NCBI GenBank assembly: GCA_013153825.1
Contig: JAADDP010000045.1
Span: 1 to 17,894 of the forward strand
DNA from: Campylobacterota bacterium
GTDB lineage: Bacteria > Campylobacterota > Campylobacteria > Campylobacterales > Sulfurovaceae
Direction: 5' to 3'
DNA length: 17,894 nucleotides
In this document: positions 15,175 to 17,894 of the stretch, piece by piece
Position numbering within the stretch: position 1 is the stretch's first letter
Layout of the letters: the number at the start of each line of letters is the position of its first letter
Translations under genes and position numbers: made by a program
Notes under the pieces: generated by a model
Database searches by the model: none
Told to the model about the DNA's origin: nothing
Seen by the model: only the letters and a program-made list of their open reading frames with translations

Positions 15175-15483
15175 ATGTATGCAATCATTAAAGCGAGTGG
15201 TCAACAGTTTAAAGTTCAAGAGGGAGATATAATCCGTTTTGACAAGATGGGTCTAGAGCCGAAAAGAGAGGTTGAATTTAAAGAGGTGTTGGCAGTTGAG
15301 AGAGATGGTAGCTTCACAGTCGGTGCCCCTTTTGTAAAGGGTGCAGTTGTAAAGGGTGAGGTTATAAATGAGGGTAGAGATAAGAAGGTTCTCATCTTTA
15401 AGAAGAGAAGAAGAAAAGACTCTAAATTGAAGAGAGGTTTCAGAAGAGACTTTACAAGAGTTAAAATAACAAGTATAGCGTAA
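15175..15483 (+). CDS. rplU: 50S ribosomal protein L21
   Basis: A 102-residue protein beginning [18 protein letters not shown], with the C-terminal [28 protein letters not shown] run that binds 23S rRNA next to L20; the length matches the E. coli protein (103). A TTG two codons further upstream is possible but would leave only one base after AAAGGG, whereas the ATG at 15175 is seven bases from it. It is the first gene of rplU-rpmA, with rpmA 10 bases behind, the usual bacterial pair. Confidence 0.98.
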   Translation: MYAIIKASGQQFKVQEGDIIRFDKMGLEPKREVEFKEVLAVERDGSFTVGAPFVKGAVVKGEVINEGRDKKVLIFKKRRRKDSKLKRGFRRDFTRVKITSIA

Positions 15484-15493
15484 GGAGAGATTT

Positions 15494-15748
15494 ATGGCAC
15501 ATAAGAAAGGTCAAGGTTCAACCCAGAATAATAGAGATTCTGCTGGGAGACGGCTCGGAGTTAAGAGGTTTGGAAGTGAGAGAGTTATACCTGGAAATAT
15601 TATTATTAGACAGAGAGGAACTAAAGTTAAGCCTGGAACTGGAGTTGGAATTGGTAAAGACCACACCATCTATGCTCTAATTGAGGGTGTTGTGAAGTTT
15701 GACAATATCTCTAAAAATAAAAAGAGGGTATCTGTAGTTCCCGCTTAA
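15494..15748 (+). CDS. rpmA: 50S ribosomal protein L27
   Basis: An 84-residue protein beginning [27 protein letters not shown], followed by [31 protein letters not shown], diagnostic for L27, whose N-terminal tail reaches the peptidyl-transferase centre. The start matches the plain MAHKK form, so there is no Firmicutes-type cleaved extension. An AAGGAG site lies nine bases before the ATG. It is 10 bases after rplU and is followed by an 82-base gap with a possible hairpin before obg. Confidence 0.98.
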   Translation: MAHKKGQGSTQNNRDSAGRRLGVKRFGSERVIPGNIIIRQRGTKVKPGTGVGIGKDHTIYALIEGVVKFDNISKNKKRVSVVPA

Positions 15749-15758
15749 ATCTTAAAAT

Positions 15759-15799
15759 TAGCCCCACAAAACTACAGAGGGGTTATATATCTATTTTTT
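15759..15799 (+). terminator. Possible weak terminator or attenuator after rpmA
   Basis: TAGCCCC (15759-15765) can pair with GGGGTTA (15779-15785) over seven positions (four C-G, one G-U, two A-T), leaving a 13-base loop. After eight bases of TA-rich sequence comes TTTTTT. The stem is short and the loop long, so it may act as a partial terminator that lowers obg and proB expression relative to the ribosomal genes. Confidence 0.4.
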
Positions 15800-15830
15800 C
15801 TTCTATATTTTTTATTTTTAAAGGGTTTCT

Positions 15831-16916
15831 ATGTTTGTTGATAGTGTAGAGTTAATTTTAAGTTCTGGAAAGGGTGGTGCCGGTTCTGTATCATTCTGGA
15901 GAGAGAAGTTTGTAACTAAGGGTGGACCAGATGGTGGAGATGGTGGAGATGGTGGAGATATCTACTTCAAGGTTGATAAGAATAGAGATACGCTATCTGC
16001 ATTTAGAGGGAGAAACCATATAAAGGCTGAAAATGGGAGAGCTGGAGAGGGTAGAAAAAGGTATGGAAGAAAGGGTAGAAGTGTAGATATTATTGTACCA
16101 CCAGGAACGCAGGTTATAGATGTTGATAGTGGTGATATTCTACTAGATTTAACAGATGATGGGGATAGAGTACTCTTTCTAAAAGGTGGAAGAGGTGGTT
16201 TAGGTAATTGGCACTTCAAAAGCTCTACCAATCAGAGACCAACCTATGCACAACCAGGGGAGAGTGGAGTTACAAAGAGTGTTAGGCTAGAGCTAAAACT
16301 GATTGCAGATATTGGACTTGTAGGGTATCCAAGCGTTGGAAAGTCAACTTTAATATCTGTAATATCAAATGCTAGACCGAAAATTGCAGGTTATGAGTTT
16401 ACAACATTAATTCCAAATTTGGGAGTTGTAGATATAGATGAGTTTAACTCCTTCACGGTAGCAGATATACCTGGAATAATTGAGGGTGCTAGTCTTGGAA
16501 GGGGTCTAGGAGTAGAGTTTCTGAAACATATAGAGAGGACAGATACACTTTTAATATTGATAGATATTATCAACTATAGAGATATGGAGTATCAATATAG
16601 AACTCTGCTTGAGGAGTTAGAGAGCTACTCCAATAAGCTATACTCCAAGAAATTTGCAGTGGCATTAACAAAGTGCGACTCCACAACTCTAGAGGAGACA
16701 AATATTAAGATTGAGCAGTTCCTAGGTAGCTTAGGATTGAAGGGTAATAGAGGGCTGGAGAGGTATGGAGCAGATAGTAGTTACATATCATATAGGGGTG
16801 TTGGGAGAGGCCCAAACTTTATACTCCCAATATCTGCAGTCTCAGGTCTAAACATAAATCCTCTTAAATATGCACTAAGAGATTTAATAAATATGGATAA
16901 GAGTGATGAAGTTTAA
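15831..16916 (+). CDS. obg: Obg/CgtA GTPase
   Basis: A 361-residue ribosome-assembly GTPase that acts late in 50S maturation and binds ppGpp in several bacteria. The N-terminal Obg fold (1-158) holds the glycine-rich run [13 protein letters not shown] near 31-43 and KGGRGGLGN. The G domain has G1 GYPSVGKST (165-173), a switch region [12 protein letters not shown]3 DIPG (212-215) and G4 TKCD (280-283), and a late SAVSG segment (G5). There is little C-terminal extension beyond the G domain. The ATG follows AAAGGG in a 14-base context identical to that of rplU. It overlaps proB by 11 bases. Confidence 0.97.
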   Translation: MFVDSVELILSSGKGGAGSVSFWREKFVTKGGPDGGDGGDGGDIYFKVDKNRDTLSAFRGRNHIKAENGRAGEGRKRYGRKGRSVDIIVPPGTQVIDVDSGDILLDLTDDGDRVLFLKGGRGGLGNWHFKSSTNQRPTYAQPGESGVTKSVRLELKLIADIGLVGYPSVGKSTLISVISNARPKIAGYEFTTLIPNLGVVDIDEFNSFTVADIPGIIEGASLGRGLGVEFLKHIERTDTLLILIDIINYRDMEYQYRTLLEELESYSNKLYSKKFAVALTKCDSTTLEETNIKIEQFLGSLGLKGNRGLERYGADSSYISYRGVGRGPNFILPISAVSGLNINPLKYALRDLINMDKSDEV

Positions 16917-17673
16917 GAGAGTTGTGATAAAGGTTGGCTCTCATGTATTAACTCCAGATGGGAGTGTATCTAAGGAGAAGATTAGAAATCTAGTTGAGCT
17001 GATATTTAAGTTGATGTCTAGAGGTGTTGAGGTTATACTTGTTAGCTCTGGAGCTGTATCTGCCGGATATACCGTTCTCCCTCTCGATAGGAAGAGCATA
17101 GGGAATAAACAGGCTCTAGCAGCGATAGGTCAACCTCTTCTCTTAAAGATGTATCAAGAGAAGTTTGCCAAATATGGTATATTGTGTTCACAGGTTCTCC
17201 TAAGTTGGGCAGATTTGGACTCAAAGAAGAGAACAAACCTAGCCAAAAATGCCATTGATAATCTACTCTCAAATGGGGTTGTACCCATCATTAATGAGAA
17301 TGATGTTATAGCCACTGAAGAGTTAGTCTTTGGAGATAATGACCAGTTGTCGGCATCTGTAACAGATAATTTTGATGCAGATATCTTAATTATTCTATCA
17401 GATATAGATGCTCTGTATGATAAGAATCCTAGAGAGTTCCCAGATGCAAAGGTTAGAAAAGTTGTAAATTCTATTAGTAGAGATGAGCTTGAGGCTACTG
17501 CTACTCCAAATAGTCAATTTGCTACAGGTGGAATTGTTACGAAGTTAAAGGCTGGGGATTATCTTTTAAAGAGGGGTAGAAGAATGTTTCTATCTAGTGG
17601 ATTTGATTTGAGTGATATTGAGAGTTTCCTACTTGATGGAGTTCATAGGGGGGGAACTCTATTTTTTAGTTAA
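16906..17673 (+). CDS. proB: Glutamate 5-kinase, short form without PUA domain
   Basis: A 255-residue amino-acid kinase catalysing the first step of proline synthesis: glutamate plus ATP to glutamyl 5-phosphate. Motifs include [10 protein letters not shown] at 6-15, [12 protein letters not shown], the [13 protein letters not shown] run, [23 protein letters not shown] and [12 protein letters not shown]. The PUA RNA-binding domain of the E. coli enzyme (367 residues) is absent, the usual state in Campylobacterota. The ATG at 16906 was chosen; a GTG one codon upstream is also possible. The start lies inside the end of obg, implying coupling. No proA is in the window. The stop lies inside the left arm of a long inverted repeat before gpmI. 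Confidence 0.95.
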   Translation: MKFKRVVIKVGSHVLTPDGSVSKEKIRNLVELIFKLMSRGVEVILVSSGAVSAGYTVLPLDRKSIGNKQALAAIGQPLLLKMYQEKFAKYGILCSQVLLSWADLDSKKRTNLAKNAIDNLLSNGVVPIINENDVIATEELVFGDNDQLSASVTDNFDADILIILSDIDALYDKNPREFPDAKVRKVVNSISRDELEATATPNSQFATGGIVTKLKAGDYLLKRGRRMFLSSGFDLSDIESFLLDGVHRGGTLFFS

Positions 17674-17720
17674 TTCTCAATCTTTTAAGCAAATAGTTGC
17701 TACTTTAACTAAAAGAGTTC
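17654..17720 (+). repeat. Long interrupted inverted repeat between proB and gpmI
   Basis: GAACTCT (17654-17660) pairs perfectly with AGAGTTC (17714-17720). After a four-base bulge, TTTAGTTAA (17665-17673) pairs perfectly with TTAACTAAA (17705-17713). Inside the remaining loop, AGCAA-ATAG-TTGCT (17688-17701) forms a five-pair hairpin. The outer stem therefore has 16 pairs and ends just before the gpmI ribosome site AAGAGGA. No T-run follows, so a terminator is unlikely; a translation-control or RNA-processing element is more plausible. Confidence 0.55.
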
Positions 17721-17737
17721 TAAGAGGATTAAAATAT

Positions 17738-17894
17738 ATGAGCATTGAAAAAACAATTTTAATTATTACAGATGGAATTGGTCATAAAGAGAATAGTAGA
17801 AAGAATGCCTTTAGAGATGCAAAAAAGCCAACATTTGACTATCTTCTAAGTAGTGTGCCAAAGACTCTAATCTCAACTCATGGGCTAAGTGTGG
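17738..17894 (+). CDS. gpmI: 2,3-bisphosphoglycerate-independent phosphoglycerate mutase, N-terminal part only
   Basis: The first 52 codons are visible before the window ends. The protein reads KTILIITDGIGHKENS near residues 5-20, then NAFRDAKKPTFDYLL and LISTHGLSV. This matches the start of the cofactor-independent mutase, with the metal-binding aspartate D12 in ITDG. The enzyme interconverts 3- and 2-phosphoglycerate using two Mn ions and a serine nucleophile that lies beyond the edge. The ATG follows AAGAGGA by nine bases. It begins 64 bases after proB, behind the inverted repeat. Confidence 0.93.
   Translation, partial: MSIEKTILIITDGIGHKENSRKNAFRDAKKPTFDYLLSSVPKTLISTHGLSV

Noticed and set aside
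1..17894. Apparent lack of the tetranucleotide GCGC, possibly a trace of restriction avoidance
   Set aside because: Noted by eye only; CpG-rich words are already rare in such AT-rich DNA and I cannot count rigorously or compare with the genome.
1..17894. CRISPR arrays, insertion sequences, integrases, toxin-antitoxin or defence genes
   Set aside because: None seen: no regular direct repeats with spacers, no transposase or recombinase motifs, and every gap between genes is under 200 bases.

Overview
The window is a gene-dense, AT-rich stretch of bacterial chromosome that looks like a member of the Campylobacterota (Epsilonproteobacteria). The evidence is the gene order rpmE, rsmI, SpoU methylase, RodZ-like membrane protein, aminotransferase, hom, which from memory matches the Cj0155c-Cj0149c block of Campylobacter jejuni. 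Supporting signs are a futalosine-pathway mqnC, a ProB without a PUA domain, a 2,3-bisphosphoglycerate-independent phosphoglycerate mutase close to the Helicobacter form, promoters that show an extended -10 but no clear -35, and bacterial N-glycosylation sequons in exported proteins. I cannot name the genus; a Sulfurovum- or Sulfurimonas-like vent or sediment lineage is a guess. No insertion sequence, prophage, integrase, CRISPR array or plasmid gene is visible.

Layout. Positions 1-95 hold the start of mnmG (minus strand), followed upstream by a tRNA-Arg(GCG) at 288-364. Positions 391-2570 (minus) form a short operon: a stomatin/band-7 protein, an unassigned multi-pass membrane protein and a PPP-type metallophosphatase. 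At 2737-3066 (plus) lies a small single-pass membrane protein with an acidic tail. From 10055 down to 3074 (minus) runs one long likely operon: rpmE (L31), rsmI, an RlmB-like methylase, the RodZ-like protein, a class I aminotransferase, homoserine dehydrogenase and an AAA+ ATPase. Divergent from it are dapF and a PEB4/SurA-like periplasmic isomerase (10182-11771, plus). Convergent with those is the operon ribH, nusB, mqnC, M16B pseudopeptidase (14975 down to 11777, minus). The right end (plus) carries rplU, rpmA, obg, proB and the start of gpmI.

Function. Most genes are housekeeping: ribosome parts and maturation (L31, L21, L27, RsmI, the RlmB-like enzyme, Obg), tRNA modification (MnmG), amino-acid synthesis (hom, dapF, proB, an aminotransferase), riboflavin and menaquinone synthesis (ribH, mqnC), transcription (nusB) and glycolysis (gpmI). 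The less ordinary content is (i) a RodZ-like protein whose periplasmic linker has seven PglB-type D/E-x-N-x-S/T sequons; (ii) an M16B protein whose HxxEH zinc motif has become K-x-x-A-K; (iii) an AAA+ ATPase with Asn in place of Asp in Walker B at the end of the ribosome/threonine operon; (iv) a stomatin paired with an unassigned membrane protein instead of a recognisable NfeD; (v) two substantial inverted repeats, one between the tRNA and mnmG and one between proB and gpmI. I found no clear new defence or mobile system; the window is mainly ordinary core chromosome.
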